In this document: positions 45,654-54,368 of the stretch, piece by piece
How the letters are laid out: the number at the start of each line of letters is the position of its first letter
Numbering within the stretch: the stretch's first letter is position 1
Source of the DNA: Oleiagrimonas sp963747595
GTDB taxonomy: Bacteria; Pseudomonadota; Gammaproteobacteria; Xanthomonadales; Rhodanobacteraceae
Length of the DNA stretch: 64,000 bases
NCBI GenBank assembly: GCA_963747595.1
Contig: CAVVFO010000002.1
Coordinates: 930,001 to 994,000, forward strand
Direction: 5' to 3'
Position numbers and translations under genes: made by a program
Notes under the pieces: generated by a model
What the model saw: the letters and a program-made list of their open reading frames with translations, nothing else
What the model was told of the DNA's origin: nothing
The model's database searches: none

Positions 45654-46040
45654 TTATACCCGACGCTTCTTGGGAGGCCGGCAGCCATTGTGCGGGATCG
45701 GTGTCACATCGGTGATGTTCAGGACCTTGTAGCCCAACGCGTTCAGGGACCGCACCGAAGACTCACGCCCGGGGCCGGGGCCCTTGATGCGCACTTCGAC
45801 TGTCTTCACGCCGTAATCCAATGCCGCGCGGCCGGCTCGCTCGGCTGCCACCTGGGCAGCGAACGGCGTGGACTTGCGCGAACCACGAAATCCGGCGCCA
45901 CCGGCGGTTGCCCAGGACAACGCGTTTCCCTGGCGATCGGTGATGGTGACGATGGTGTTGTTGAAGGACGCCTGCACGTGGCAGACCGCATCGGTGACGA
46001 CGCGCTTGACCTTCCGTTTGCTTTTGACCGGCTTTGCCAT
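45654..46040 (-). CDS. rpsK: 30S ribosomal protein S11
   Basis: 128 aa. It lies on the platform of the small subunit near the decoding region. Signatures are HVQASFNNTIVTITDRQGNA and KGPGPGRESSVRSLNALG, with the conserved C-terminus DVTPIPHNGCRPPKKRRV. It follows rpsM by 15 bases. Confidence 0.98.
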   Translation of the reverse strand: MAKPVKSKRKVKRVVTDAVCHVQASFNNTIVTITDRQGNALSWATAGGAGFRGSRKSTPFAAQVAAERAGRAALDYGVKTVEVRIKGPGPGRESSVRSLNALGYKVLNITDVTPIPHNGCRPPKKRRV

Positions 46041-46055
46041 ATTTAAAGAACCCAG

Positions 46056-46412
46056 TTACTTTCTGATCGGACGACGCGGACCCTTGCGGGTGCGCGCGTT
46101 CGTTTTCGTACGCTGACCGCGCACCGGCAGACCGCGGCGATGGCGCAAGCCGCGGTAGCAGCTCAGATCCATCAAACGCTTGATCGACATACCCACCTCG
46201 CGGCGCAAGTCGCCCTCGATCAGATATTTGCCGATTTCCTGACGAAGACTCTCGACCTCGCCCTCGCTGAGCGACTTGATGGGCGTGGTGGGGTCCACGC
46301 CAGAGTCCGCACAGATTTTGCGGGACCGGGTACGCCCGATACCGTAGATACTCTGCAACCCGACCCATACATGCTTGTGGACCGGCAGATTGACACCTGC
46401 GATGCGCGCCAT
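46056..46412 (-). CDS. rpsM: 30S ribosomal protein S13
   Basis: 118 aa head protein bridging to the 50S subunit. It begins MARIAGVNLPVHKHVWVGLQ, and has RGLRHRRGLPVRGQRTKTNA near the basic C-terminus. It is the first gene of the alpha operon. The 125 bases before it (46413-46537) hold no rpmJ and may contain its promoter. Confidence 0.98.
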   Translation of the reverse strand: MARIAGVNLPVHKHVWVGLQSIYGIGRTRSRKICADSGVDPTTPIKSLSEGEVESLRQEIGKYLIEGDLRREVGMSIKRLMDLSCYRGLRHRRGLPVRGQRTKTNARTRKGPRRPIRK

Positions 46413-46537
46413 GATGCACTTTCTCCGATACGTTACGAGCGCGGTAAACGCGCAATGGTAACCTGAATTAACGCAAACAGAAAGCCCCGGTACCTGAGGC
46501 GGTACCGACTTCCTACCTTATTTTCCCGCATCCAAGA
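46413..46537 (-). promoter_or_regulatory. secY-rpsM spacer, possible alpha-operon promoter; no rpmJ
   Basis: A small hairpin GGTACC-TGAGGC-GGTACC (46488-46505) lies in it. On the minus strand TTCTGT and TACCAT, 16 bases apart, form a weak candidate promoter. No reading frame resembles the 38-residue L36 protein that follows secY in many gammaproteobacteria. Confidence 0.35.
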
Positions 46538-47863
46538 TCAGTTGCGACGCAGGTTCGACTTCTTCAGCAAGCTTTCGTACTGATGACTGGTCAGGTGCGC
46601 CTGCACCTGGGCGGTGAAGTCCATGACCACGACCACCACGATCAGCAGCGATGTGCCGCCAAAATAGAATGGAACGTTCCAGGCAGTCTGCAGGAACGTC
46701 GGCACCAGACACACCAGCACCAGATAGACCGCGCCCACACCTGTCAAGCGGGTCATCACCCCATCAATGTATTCGCTCGTCGCACGGCCCGGCCGAATAC
46801 CCGGAATGAGCGCGCCGGAGCGCTTCAGATTGTCCGCGGTTTCCTGCGAATTGAACACGATCGCAGTGTAGAAAAACGCAAACACGATGATCAGCACGGC
46901 GTAAATAATGTCGTACAGGGGACTTCCCGACGACAGCGATTGCGTGACCACCTGCAACCAGTGGATCTTGCTGGCATTGCCGAACCAGCTGGCCGCGGTC
47001 GCAGGGAACAGCAGCAGACTGGAAGCGAAGATCGGCGGGATCACGCCCGACATGTTGATCTTCAGCGGCAGATGCGAGCTCTGGTTCTGATAGGCCCGGT
47101 TACCGCCCTGCCTTCTGGCGTAATTGACCGTGATGCGCCGTTGTGCCCGCTCCATGAACACCACGAATGCGGTGGCACCCAGCACCACCACGATGACCAT
47201 CAGGATCTGCAGGATCGACAGCTCGCCATTGTTGACCATGGTCAACGTATGCGTGACCGCGCCTGGCAGGCCCGCGACGATGCCGGCGAAGATCAGCAGC
47301 GAAATGCCGTTGCCGACGCCACGCTCGGTAATCTGCTCGCCCAGCCACATCAGGAACATGGTGCCGGCCGTCAAGCCGATCACCGCTGTCAACACGAAAC
47401 CGGCACCAGGCAGATACACCACGGGGTCGCCGCCCACGCCCGTTTGTTTCTGCAGGGCCACGGCGATACCGAATGCCTGGAAGATCGCCAGCCCTACCGT
47501 ACCCACACGCGTGTACATGGTCATCTTGCGGCGGCCGGACTCGCCTTCCTTCTTCAGCTCCGCCAGGCTGGGCACCACCGAGCCCATCATCTGCACCACG
47601 ATGGATGCCGAGATGTAGGGCACCACGCCCAGAGCGAACACCGAGAAGCGCGACAGGGCGCCACCGGAGAACATGTTGAACATGCTCAGCAGCCCACCCT
47701 GATTGTTCAGGAAGCTGCTCATCGCGTCGGGGTTTACGCCCGGCACCGGGATGAATGAACCCAGCCGGAAGACCACCAGCGCCCCGACCACGAACAGCAA
47801 GCGCTGCCGCAGCTCCTTGAGCTTGCCGATGGAACCGAGCATGTTGCCCTGCGGCGACGCCAT
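46538..47863 (-). CDS. secY: Protein translocase subunit SecY
   Basis: Central ten-helix channel of the Sec translocon in the inner membrane. It is 441 aa. SecY signature segments are seen at KLKELRQRLLFVVGALVVFR and GNGISLLIFAGIVAGLPGAV. The cytoplasmic loop with ARRQGGNRAYQNQSSHLPLK and the C-terminal SLLKKSNLRRN are typical. It starts seven bases after rplO. Confidence 0.97.
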   Translation of the reverse strand: MASPQGNMLGSIGKLKELRQRLLFVVGALVVFRLGSFIPVPGVNPDAMSSFLNNQGGLLSMFNMFSGGALSRFSVFALGVVPYISASIVVQMMGSVVPSLAELKKEGESGRRKMTMYTRVGTVGLAIFQAFGIAVALQKQTGVGGDPVVYLPGAGFVLTAVIGLTAGTMFLMWLGEQITERGVGNGISLLIFAGIVAGLPGAVTHTLTMVNNGELSILQILMVIVVVLGATAFVVFMERAQRRITVNYARRQGGNRAYQNQSSHLPLKINMSGVIPPIFASSLLLFPATAASWFGNASKIHWLQVVTQSLSSGSPLYDIIYAVLIIVFAFFYTAIVFNSQETADNLKRSGALIPGIRPGRATSEYIDGVMTRLTGVGAVYLVLVCLVPTFLQTAWNVPFYFGGTSLLIVVVVVMDFTAQVQAHLTSHQYESLLKKSNLRRN

Positions 47864-47869
47864 CCTCGA

Positions 47870-48301
47870 TTACTCCACGCTGCCGCCGGCAGACTCGATG
47901 GCCGCTTTTGCGCCCTTGGTCGCCAGCACACCGGAGAGCTTCACCGCCCGCGTGATTTCACCACGCGCCACGATCTTGACCTTTTTTACCAGGCGCCCGA
48001 CCAGCCCGGCTTCGCGCAGCACCGTAAGATCGATGGTGTCGGATTTGACGGATGCAAGCTGGTACAGGAAAACCTGTTGGGTATCGGCCTTTTTCAGCGA
48101 ACGGAAGCCCACCTTCGGCAGACGACGCTGCAGCGGCATCTGGCCGCCCTCGAAACCGATCTTGTGATAGCCGCCCGAACGCGCGTGCTGGCCCTTGTGG
48201 CCACGGCCGGCAGTCTTTCCCAGACCCGATCCGATGCCGCGCCCGACACGCGTGCGCGCAGGCCGCGAACCCTTGGATGGCTTGATGTCATTGAGACGCA
48301 T
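47870..48301 (-). CDS. rplO: 50S ribosomal protein L15
   Basis: 143 aa. The Gly/Arg-rich N-terminal extension that threads into 23S rRNA is clear (RPARTRVGRGIGSGLGKTAG, GRGHKGQHARSGG). The globular C-terminus has GEITRAVKLSGVLATKGAKA. It is tightly spaced with rpmD and secY. Confidence 0.97.
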   Translation of the reverse strand: MRLNDIKPSKGSRPARTRVGRGIGSGLGKTAGRGHKGQHARSGGYHKIGFEGGQMPLQRRLPKVGFRSLKKADTQQVFLYQLASVKSDTIDLTVLREAGLVGRLVKKVKIVARGEITRAVKLSGVLATKGAKAAIESAGGSVE

Positions 48302-48306
48302 GGTTG

Positions 48307-48495
48307 TTACTCCTCGACCTCGAGCAGATAGCCGACCTTGTTGATGAGGCCACGTACCTGAGGACTGTCTTTGAGCTCTCGCGCATCGTTGCGCTTGTTC
48401 AATCCCAGCGCCTTGACGCTGAGGCGATGACGCTCCCGTACGCCGCGCAGGCCCTTGACCAGACGCACCCGCACAGTACTGCTCTTGTTAGCCAT
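48307..48495 (-). CDS. rpmD: 50S ribosomal protein L30
   Basis: 62 aa, the short bacterial form. It contains VRVRLVKGLRGVRERHRLSV and NDARELKDSPQVRGLINKVG. The start overlaps the rpsE stop by eight bases, indicating translational coupling. Confidence 0.96.
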   Translation of the reverse strand: MANKSSTVRVRLVKGLRGVRERHRLSVKALGLNKRNDARELKDSPQVRGLINKVGYLLEVEE

Positions 48496-48997
48496 GACCC
48501 ATCACCTCTTCTACCGTCTTGCCACGCTTGGCGGCGATATGCTCGGGCGAAGCGACGGCCTGCAGACCCTTGATGGTTGCACGCACCAGGTTAATCGGGT
48601 TGCGCGAACCAACGGCCTTGGACAACACGTTGCGTACGCCAACCACTTCCAGCACGGCGCGCATGGCGCCACCGGCAATGACACCGGTACCTTCGGCGGC
48701 GGGCTGCATGTAGACACGTGCCGCGCCGTGATTGGCCTTGATTGCGTACCAGAGTGTGCCGTTGTTGAGGTCGATCTTGACCATGTTGCGGCGCGCACGA
48801 TCCATGGCCTTGGAAATGGCCAGAGGCACTTCACGCGCCTTGCCATAGCCGAAACCCACGCGCCCTTCGCCATCACCGACCACGGTCAGCGCGGTGAAGC
48901 TCATCTGCCGACCGCCTTTCACGGTCTTGGCCACTCGGTTGATGGTAATCAACTTCTCGAGCAGGCCGTCGGAATTTTCGCGATCACTCGAAGACAT
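48488..48997 (-). CDS. rpsE: 30S ribosomal protein S5
   Basis: 169 aa. It holds the loop INRVAKTVKGGRQMSFTALT, where spectinomycin-resistance changes occur in other bacteria; here the sequence looks wild-type. It also has GDGEGRVGFGYGKAREVPLA and GSRNPINLVRATIKGL. It is separated from rplR by 167 bases rather than the usual few. Confidence 0.98.
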   Translation of the reverse strand: MSSSDRENSDGLLEKLITINRVAKTVKGGRQMSFTALTVVGDGEGRVGFGYGKAREVPLAISKAMDRARRNMVKIDLNNGTLWYAIKANHGAARVYMQPAAEGTGVIAGGAMRAVLEVVGVRNVLSKAVGSRNPINLVRATIKGLQAVASPEHIAAKRGKTVEEVMGHG

Positions 48998-49164
48998 GTC
49001 GTTTCCTTGATTGCCCGGACAATCCGGGACTTCTGCTTACGGCCGCCGGCCGCTTGGAGTTGTTGTTTGCAACGTCAATACTCAAGAGTGCATGGACCAC
49101 CGGCATTGCCGGCTCGAGGAGCAAACCGCCCTTCTTGCCACTGACCCTCGTTCTGTTTCGCTGT
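48998..49164 (-). other. Long rplR-rpsE spacer with three small inverted repeats
   Basis: Inverted repeats CCCGGA-CAA-TCCGGG (49014-49028), GGCC-GCC-GGCC (near 49041) and CCGGCA-T-TGCCGG (49100-49112) lie here. No reading frame looks real. These could be RNA processing or attenuation structures. Confidence 0.4.
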
Positions 49165-49521
49165 TTAGAACTTCAAACCAGCCTCACGTGCCGCGTCGGC
49201 CAACGCCTTCACACGGCCGTGATAGCGGAAACCGGACCGGTCGAACGCTACCGTCTCTACACCCGCCGCCAGCGAGCGCTCGGCAACGATCCGGCCAACG
49301 GCCGTGGCCGCCTCGATATTCTTTGTGCCTTTCAGGCCTTCGCGCACGGTCTTCTGCAGCGTGGAGGCCGCGGCGACCACCGTATCCCCGGACGGAGCAA
49401 TGACCTGCGCGTACAGATGCTGACCGGTACGGTGCACGCTCAGGCGCGCAACACCAAGTTTACGGATGCGTGCACGCGTGGAGCGAGCGCGACGCTGACG
49501 GGCTGTTTTCTTCTTGTCCAC
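49165..49521 (-). CDS. rplR: 50S ribosomal protein L18
   Basis: 118 aa, binds 5S rRNA with L5. Start is GTG at 49521, preceded by AGGAGAATCAAC, and gives the expected DKKKTARQRRARSTRARIRK. The C-terminus is FDRSGFRYHGRVKALADAAR, diagnostic of L18. It is flanked by long spacers of 117 and 167 bases. Confidence 0.97.
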   Translation of the reverse strand: MDKKKTARQRRARSTRARIRKLGVARLSVHRTGQHLYAQVIAPSGDTVVAAASTLQKTVREGLKGTKNIEAATAVGRIVAERSLAAGVETVAFDRSGFRYHGRVKALADAAREAGLKF

Positions 49522-49638
49522 GTTGATTCTCCTGGAAACGGATCGGCTGTTGAGCTGTCCGGGCCCGCATCTTCATCGGGGAATCGACCACCCATGGTCG
49601 CTGTTTTCCCGCTCGCGGATCCGGCGTTTTTAACTCAC

Positions 49639-50166
49639 TTAGGCCTTCTTGGCTTCCTTACGGATGATGTATTCGCCGGCATATCGCACACCCTTGCCCT
49701 TGTAGGGCTCGGGCGGACGGAAGGCGCGGATCTTCGCCGCCACCTGACCGACAATCTGCTTGTCCGCACCCTTGACCAGAACCTCGGTCTGGGTGGGTGT
49801 CTCGATGGACACGCCATCGGGACAGGTGAACAGCACAGGATGGGAGAACCCGAGGCTGAGATTGAGGTTCTTGCCCTGCATGGCCGCGCGGTAACCGACG
49901 CCGACCAGCTCGAGCTTTTTCTCATAGCCCTCGCTGACGCCCTTGACCATGTTGTTGAGGTTGGCGCGCATGGTGCCGGCGAACTTCCATTCACCGTTCT
50001 CGTGCACCTTGACCTTGACCACGCCGTCTTCGACATGCACATCCACGCCCGGCAGATGCTTGACGGACAGCGTGCTCTTGGCGCCCTTGACCGTGACGCC
50101 GTCGTCGGTCACGGAGACCTCGACGCCCTTGGGCAATGTGATAGGAGCTTTGGCTACTCGTGACAT
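49639..50166 (-). CDS. rplF: 50S ribosomal protein L6
   Basis: 175 aa. Two L6 repeats are visible; the C-terminal signature PEPYKGKGVRYAGEYIIRKE is exact for the family. It starts MSRVAKAPITLPKGVEVSV after AAGGAGGAC. It is 11 bases after rpsH. Confidence 0.98.
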   Translation of the reverse strand: MSRVAKAPITLPKGVEVSVTDDGVTVKGAKSTLSVKHLPGVDVHVEDGVVKVKVHENGEWKFAGTMRANLNNMVKGVSEGYEKKLELVGVGYRAAMQGKNLNLSLGFSHPVLFTCPDGVSIETPTQTEVLVKGADKQIVGQVAAKIRAFRPPEPYKGKGVRYAGEYIIRKEAKKA

Positions 50167-50177
50167 GACCGTCCTCC

Positions 50178-50576
50178 TTAAGCCACCAGGCCAATGATCT
50201 CGCCACCCAGACCCTTGCTGCGGGCCTGCGCGTCGGTCATCAGACCCGCTGAAGTGGACACGATGGACACGCCGAGGCCGCCGAGCACCTTGGGCAGATC
50301 ATCCTTGCCCCGGTACACGCGCAGGCCCGAGCGGCTGACCCGCTGGATGCGCTCGATGGCCGGACGGCCCTCGAAATACTTCAGACGGATGTCCAAGGTG
50401 GACTTGGCCGTCTCGGCATTCTCGACGCTGGCGTCGAGAATATAGCCCTCGCTCTTGAGCAGCTCGGCTAACGCCTTCTTGAGCTTGGAGGCCGGCATGC
50501 GCACATTCGACTTGCCCGTCATCTGGGCATTGCGAATACGCGTGAACATGTCGGCAATGGGATCAGTCATGCTCAT
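50178..50576 (-). CDS. rpsH: 30S ribosomal protein S8
   Basis: 132 aa. It binds the central domain of 16S rRNA and in E. coli autoregulates the spc operon. Family landmarks are MSMTDPIADMFTRIRNAQMT and the C-terminal KVLGGLGVSIVSTSAGLMTD. The 145-base gap before it (50577-50721) is unusual and holds no recognisable gene. Confidence 0.98.
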   Translation of the reverse strand: MSMTDPIADMFTRIRNAQMTGKSNVRMPASKLKKALAELLKSEGYILDASVENAETAKSTLDIRLKYFEGRPAIERIQRVSRSGLRVYRGKDDLPKVLGGLGVSIVSTSAGLMTDAQARSKGLGGEIIGLVA

Positions 50577-50721
50577 GGGAAACCCTCTGAGTGTGCACCG
50601 ATATCCGTTGACCGGAAATCTGGATGTTTGAAACGCCGACCATCAGTCGACGTCGTGTTCAGGCAGACCGCCAAGGATAGCAGATCTACCATGCTCTTGG
50701 CGAGCGCCTTGAGCAGCTAGC

Positions 50722-51027
50722 TTACCAACTGGCCTTGCGCAGACCCGGCACATCGCCGCGCATGGTCGCCTCGCGCAGCTTGTTGCGTCCCAGGCCGAAC
50801 TTGCGGTAAACCCCACGCGGGCGGCCCGTCAGCTCGCAGCGATGCGTGAAGCGCACCGGGCTGGAATCACGCGGCAGTTTCTGCAGCTTCGCCTGCGCGT
50901 CCATCTTTTCGTCATAGGACGCTTCCGGGTTGATGATGATCTTCTTCAACTCGGCGCGCTTGACGGCGTATTTCTTGATCAGCTTGGCGCGCTTCTTGTC
51001 GCGCTCGATCATTGAGGTCTTGGCCAT
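50722..51027 (-). CDS. rpsN: 30S ribosomal protein S14 (zinc-independent long form)
   Basis: 101 aa, the long S14 without zinc-ribbon cysteines. Diagnostic segments are RDKKRAKLIKKYAVKRAELK and RCELTGRPRGVYRKFGLGRN. It lies 23 bases downstream of rplE. Confidence 0.97.
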   Translation of the reverse strand: MAKTSMIERDKKRAKLIKKYAVKRAELKKIIINPEASYDEKMDAQAKLQKLPRDSSPVRFTHRCELTGRPRGVYRKFGLGRNKLREATMRGDVPGLRKASW

Positions 51028-51050
51028 GCCTTGTACCTGTCTTTAGTCGT

Positions 51051-51590
51051 TTAATTGCGGAACGGAAAGCCAAAGGCTTCCAGCAACGCCTTGGACTCTT
51101 CGTCGGTCTTCGCGGTGGTGGTGATGGAGATATCCATGCCACGCAGCGCGTCGATCTGGTCGTACTCGACTTCCGGGAAGATGATCTGTTCCTTGACGCC
51201 CATGTTGTAGTTGCCGGAGCCGTCGAACGAGCGCCCGTTGGTGCCGCGGAAATCGCGTGTACGCGGCAGCGAGACGTTGATCAGACGATCCAGGAACTCG
51301 AACATGCGGGCCCGGCGCAAGGTCACCTTGCAGCCGATGGGCCAGCCGTCGCGGATCTTGAACGAGGCAACCGATACACGCGCATTGGTGACGATCGGCT
51401 TCTGACCGGCAATCTTGGTCATGTCGCTCACGGCGTTTTCGAGCACCTTCTTGTTGCCCACCGCTTCGCCGACACCCATGTTCAGCGTGATCTTGCTGAT
51501 GCGCGGCACCTGCATGGGGTTGGTGTAACCGAAACGCTCGGTGAGCTTCGGCATGACCTTTTCTTTGTAGAATGTTTCAAGACGTGTCAT
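51051..51590 (-). CDS. rplE: 50S ribosomal protein L5
   Basis: 179 aa, binds 5S rRNA and contacts the P-site tRNA. It shows NPMQVPRISKITLNMGVGEA and SFKIRDGWPIGCKVTLRRAR, with the C-terminal GMDISITTTAKTDEESKALL. It is 13 bases after rplX. Confidence 0.98.
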   Translation of the reverse strand: MTRLETFYKEKVMPKLTERFGYTNPMQVPRISKITLNMGVGEAVGNKKVLENAVSDMTKIAGQKPIVTNARVSVASFKIRDGWPIGCKVTLRRARMFEFLDRLINVSLPRTRDFRGTNGRSFDGSGNYNMGVKEQIIFPEVEYDQIDALRGMDISITTTAKTDEESKALLEAFGFPFRN

Positions 51591-51603
51591 GGCTTAAAGC
51601 TCC

Positions 51604-51918
51604 TTATGCGTCCACTACTTCGCCGCTGGAGCGAAACACGCGAACCTTGCGCCCGTCTTCGAGCGACTTGAAGCCCACGCGTTCACCCGCACCGGTCGCG
51701 GTGTTGAACAGCATCACGTTGGAAAGGTGGATCGACGCCTCACGCTCGACGATTCCACCAGGCTGGTTTTCCTGCGGGTTCGGCTTGGTGTGGCGCTTGA
51801 CCAGGTTGACGTTGGAAACGAATACGCGCTCCCCCGCCACGCGCAGAACATCGCCGCGCTGACCCTTGTTCTTGCCGGTGATCACGATCACGTGGTCACC
51901 TTTCTTAATCCTGTTCAT
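51604..51918 (-). CDS. rplX: 50S ribosomal protein L24
   Basis: 104 aa with an N-terminal KOW motif (RIKKGDHVIVITGKNKGQRG). The ATG at 51918 gives the usual start MNRIKKGD. An in-frame TTG at 51933 would add five residues without support. It assists early 50S assembly. Confidence 0.97.
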   Translation of the reverse strand: MNRIKKGDHVIVITGKNKGQRGDVLRVAGERVFVSNVNLVKRHTKPNPQENQPGGIVEREASIHLSNVMLFNTATGAGERVGFKSLEDGRKVRVFRSSGEVVDA

Positions 51919-51987
51919 ATCGAACTCACTCAATCGGTGTGAGAAACATCGCTCACTTTGGACGCTGCAAAGTTGCGCTCGCGGTTC

Positions 51988-52356
51988 TTACAGCACTTCC
52001 GGCGCCAGCGAGACGATCTTCATGAACTTTTCGCTGCGCAGCTCGCGCGTGACCGGCCCGAAGATACGGGTGCCGATGGGCTCCAGCTTCGCATTGAGAA
52101 GCACGGCAGCATTGCCGTCGAAACGGATCAGCGAACCGTCGGAGCGGCGCACGCCCTTGGCGGTACGCACCACCACGGCGTTGTAGACCTCGCCTTTCTT
52201 CACCTTGCCACGCGGGATGGCATCTTTCACGGTGACCTTGATGACGTCGCCGATGGCCGCGTAACGGCGCTTGGAGCCGCCGAGCACCTTGATGCACATC
52301 ACCTTGCGTGCACCACTGTTGTCTGCCGCCGAAAGCGTGCTTTGCATCTGGATCAT
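51988..52356 (-). CDS. rplN: 50S ribosomal protein L14
   Basis: 122 aa, standard length. It begins MIQMQSTLSAADNSGARKVM and contains AVVVRTAKGVRRSDGSLIRF, both diagnostic. It lies at the 30S-50S interface. First gene after rpsQ, 15 bases away. Confidence 0.98.
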   Translation of the reverse strand: MIQMQSTLSAADNSGARKVMCIKVLGGSKRRYAAIGDVIKVTVKDAIPRGKVKKGEVYNAVVVRTAKGVRRSDGSLIRFDGNAAVLLNAKLEPIGTRIFGPVTRELRSEKFMKIVSLAPEVL

Positions 52357-52371
52357 GTCTAAATCCTCGTC

Positions 52372-52647
52372 TTACTGTTCAGCACGCGTGACGATTTCGA
52401 CCACGCGATGATGCTTGGTCTTGGACAGCGGCCGGCATTCTTCGATACGTACCACGTCGCCCTCGTGCGCGCCGGACTCGTCGTGCGCATGCAGCTTGGT
52501 GGAACGGCGAATGATCTTGCCCAGCAGCGGATGCTGCACCTGACGCTCCACCAGCACCGTGACTGTCTGCGCCATCTTGTCGCTGATGACGCGGCCCTGC
52601 AGGCTGCGCGCGGTGCTGTTGTCGTTTTGTACCTGCTTCTCGCTCAT
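52372..52647 (-). CDS. rpsQ: 30S ribosomal protein S17
   Basis: 91 aa, with an OB-fold core: LQGRVISDKMAQTVTVLVER and GDVVRIEECRPLSKTKHHRV. It starts within the rpmC stop (four-base ATGA overlap), so it is translationally coupled. Confidence 0.97.
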   Translation of the reverse strand: MSEKQVQNDNSTARSLQGRVISDKMAQTVTVLVERQVQHPLLGKIIRRSTKLHAHDESGAHEGDVVRIEECRPLSKTKHHRVVEIVTRAEQ

Positions 52648-52844
52648 GATTGGCGATCCTTAACTTTCTCGCCCAGCACGTGCTTCGTGCGCGCGATGTC
52701 GCGGCGCACGCGGCGCAGCTGATGCGGTTGGGTAAGCTGACCGGAACCCTTCTGCATGCGCAGGTTGAACTGCTCCTTGCGCAGGTCCAGAAGATGCGTC
52801 TTCAGCTCGTCGGTCGACTTTTCGCGGATTTCGTTGTTGGCCAT
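52644..52844 (-). CDS. rpmC: 50S ribosomal protein L29
   Basis: 66 aa helical hairpin near the tunnel exit. LLDLRKEQFNLRMQKGSGQL is typical. The ATG at 52844 shares one base with the rplP stop; a GTG one codon upstream is also possible. The stop overlaps rpsQ by four bases. Confidence 0.95.
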   Translation of the reverse strand: MANNEIREKSTDELKTHLLDLRKEQFNLRMQKGSGQLTQPHQLRRVRRDIARTKHVLGEKVKDRQS

Positions 52845-53257
52845 CACAGCACCGCCCGGGTTACAAATTGGGTCTGCACGGAGAGCTTGGCTGCGGCAAG
52901 GCTGAACGCCTCGCGGGCCGTCTCTTCGTTGACACCCTCGATTTCATAGAGCATCCGCCCAGGCTGGATCGGCGCGACCCAGAATTCGACGTTGCCCTTG
53001 CCCGATCCCATGCGTACTTCGATCGGCTTCTTGGTGACCGGCTTGTCGGGAAACACGCGGATCCACAGCTTGCCGCCGCGCTTGACGTGACGGGTAATGC
53101 ACCGACGCGCCGCCTCGATCTGACGCGCGGTGATCTGGCCGTGCGTGGTCGCCTTGAGCCCGAACTCGCCAAAACTCACCAGATTGGAGTTGTGTGCGAG
53201 CCCGCGATTGCGGCCCTTGTGTACCTTGCGGTATTTGGTTCGTTTCGGTTGCAACAT
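52844..53257 (-). CDS. rplP: 50S ribosomal protein L16
   Basis: 137 aa. It begins MLQPKRTKYRKVHKGRNRGL and has ARRCITRHVKRGGKLWIRVF and MGSGKGNVEFWVAPIQPGRM. It organises the A-site region of the 50S. It is 11 bases after rpsC. Confidence 0.98.
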   Translation of the reverse strand: MLQPKRTKYRKVHKGRNRGLAHNSNLVSFGEFGLKATTHGQITARQIEAARRCITRHVKRGGKLWIRVFPDKPVTKKPIEVRMGSGKGNVEFWVAPIQPGRMLYEIEGVNEETAREAFSLAAAKLSVQTQFVTRAVL

Positions 53258-53268
53258 GACGTCGCTCC

Positions 53269-54009
53269 TTACTTCGCAGAGCGGTCGCGGCGGCCTTCAC
53301 CGCTGTCGCGCCGGCCAGTGGGCTTGGACTTGGATTTCGGCTTGTTGGCCTCTTCCTTGGCCTCCTGTGTCGCCGCGGCCAGATCGAAGATCTCGCCCTT
53401 GTAGATCCAGACCTTGATACCGATGACACCATAGGTGGTCTTGGCTTCCGCCATGCCGTAATCGATATCGGCTCGCAGCGTATGCAGCGGCACGCGGCCT
53501 TCACGGCTCCATTCGGAGCGCGCGATCTCGGCGCCGTTGAGGCGACCGGCAACGTGCACCTTGATGCCCAGCGCACCCAGGCGCATGGCATTGCCGACCG
53601 ACCGGCGCATGGCACGGCGGAACATGATGCGGCGCTCCAGCTGCTGCGCGATCGATTCGGCGACCAGCTGGGCGTCCAGCTCGGGCTTGCGCACTTCATT
53701 GACGTTGATGTGGGTGGGAACACCCATCATCTTGGTCACGTCCTTGCGCAGCTTTTCGATGTCCTCGCCCTTCTTGCCGATCACCACACCCGGACGCGCC
53801 GTATGGATGGTGATGCGCGCGGTCTTGGCCGGACGCTCGATCTGGATTCGGGATACACCTGCCTGCGCAAGCTTCTTGCGCAGCATCTCACGCACCTTGA
53901 GGTCCGCGATCAGATAATCCGCATACTCGCCCTTGTTGGCATACCACTTCGAATTCCAGTCCTTGGCAATACCGAGGCGGATGCCGGTGGGATGAACTTT
54001 ATGACCCAT
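53269..54009 (-). CDS. rpsC: 30S ribosomal protein S3
   Basis: 246 aa. The KH domain carries GVVIGKKGEDIEKLRKDVTK with the GxxG loop. It lines the mRNA entry tunnel. It starts MGHKVHPTGIRLGIAKDWNS. The C-terminus is a long basic, Arg/Lys-rich tail. Confidence 0.98.
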   Translation of the reverse strand: MGHKVHPTGIRLGIAKDWNSKWYANKGEYADYLIADLKVREMLRKKLAQAGVSRIQIERPAKTARITIHTARPGVVIGKKGEDIEKLRKDVTKMMGVPTHINVNEVRKPELDAQLVAESIAQQLERRIMFRRAMRRSVGNAMRLGALGIKVHVAGRLNGAEIARSEWSREGRVPLHTLRADIDYGMAEAKTTYGVIGIKVWIYKGEIFDLAAATQEAKEEANKPKSKSKPTGRRDSGEGRRDRSAK

Positions 54010-54024
54010 CGTCTCGTCCTAAGT

Positions 54025-54366
54025 TTATTCGCCGACAACCACGGTGATGTGGCTGGTACGACGCAGGATGCGTGACCCACGGCCTTTGGCTCGTGCGCGC
54101 ATGCGCTTCATGGTGGGACCTTCATCGACGAAGATCCGCGATACTTTCAGTTCGTCGACGTCCGCACCCAGATTGTTCTCGGCGTTGGCGACAGCCGACA
54201 GCAGGACCTTGCGGACCATGTGCGCGGCCTTCTTGTTGGTGTACTCCAACTCGTCGCTGGCGCGCCCGACAGGCATGCCGCGAACCAGATCCGCCACCAG
54301 ACGCACTTTTTGCGCCGAGATACGGGCGCTGCGCAGAACTGCTTTGGCTTGCATTGTGCTGTCCAT
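54025..54366 (-). CDS. rplV: 50S ribosomal protein L22
   Basis: 113 aa. The loop reaching the exit tunnel ends in the C-terminal TMKRMRARAKGRGSRILRRT block; AKAVLRSARISAQKVRLVAD opens the core. ATG 54366 is two bases after the rpsS stop. An in-frame GTG at 54372 lies inside rpsS. Confidence 0.96.
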   Translation of the reverse strand: MDSTMQAKAVLRSARISAQKVRLVADLVRGMPVGRASDELEYTNKKAAHMVRKVLLSAVANAENNLGADVDELKVSRIFVDEGPTMKRMRARAKGRGSRILRRTSHITVVVGE

Positions 54367-54368
54367 GA

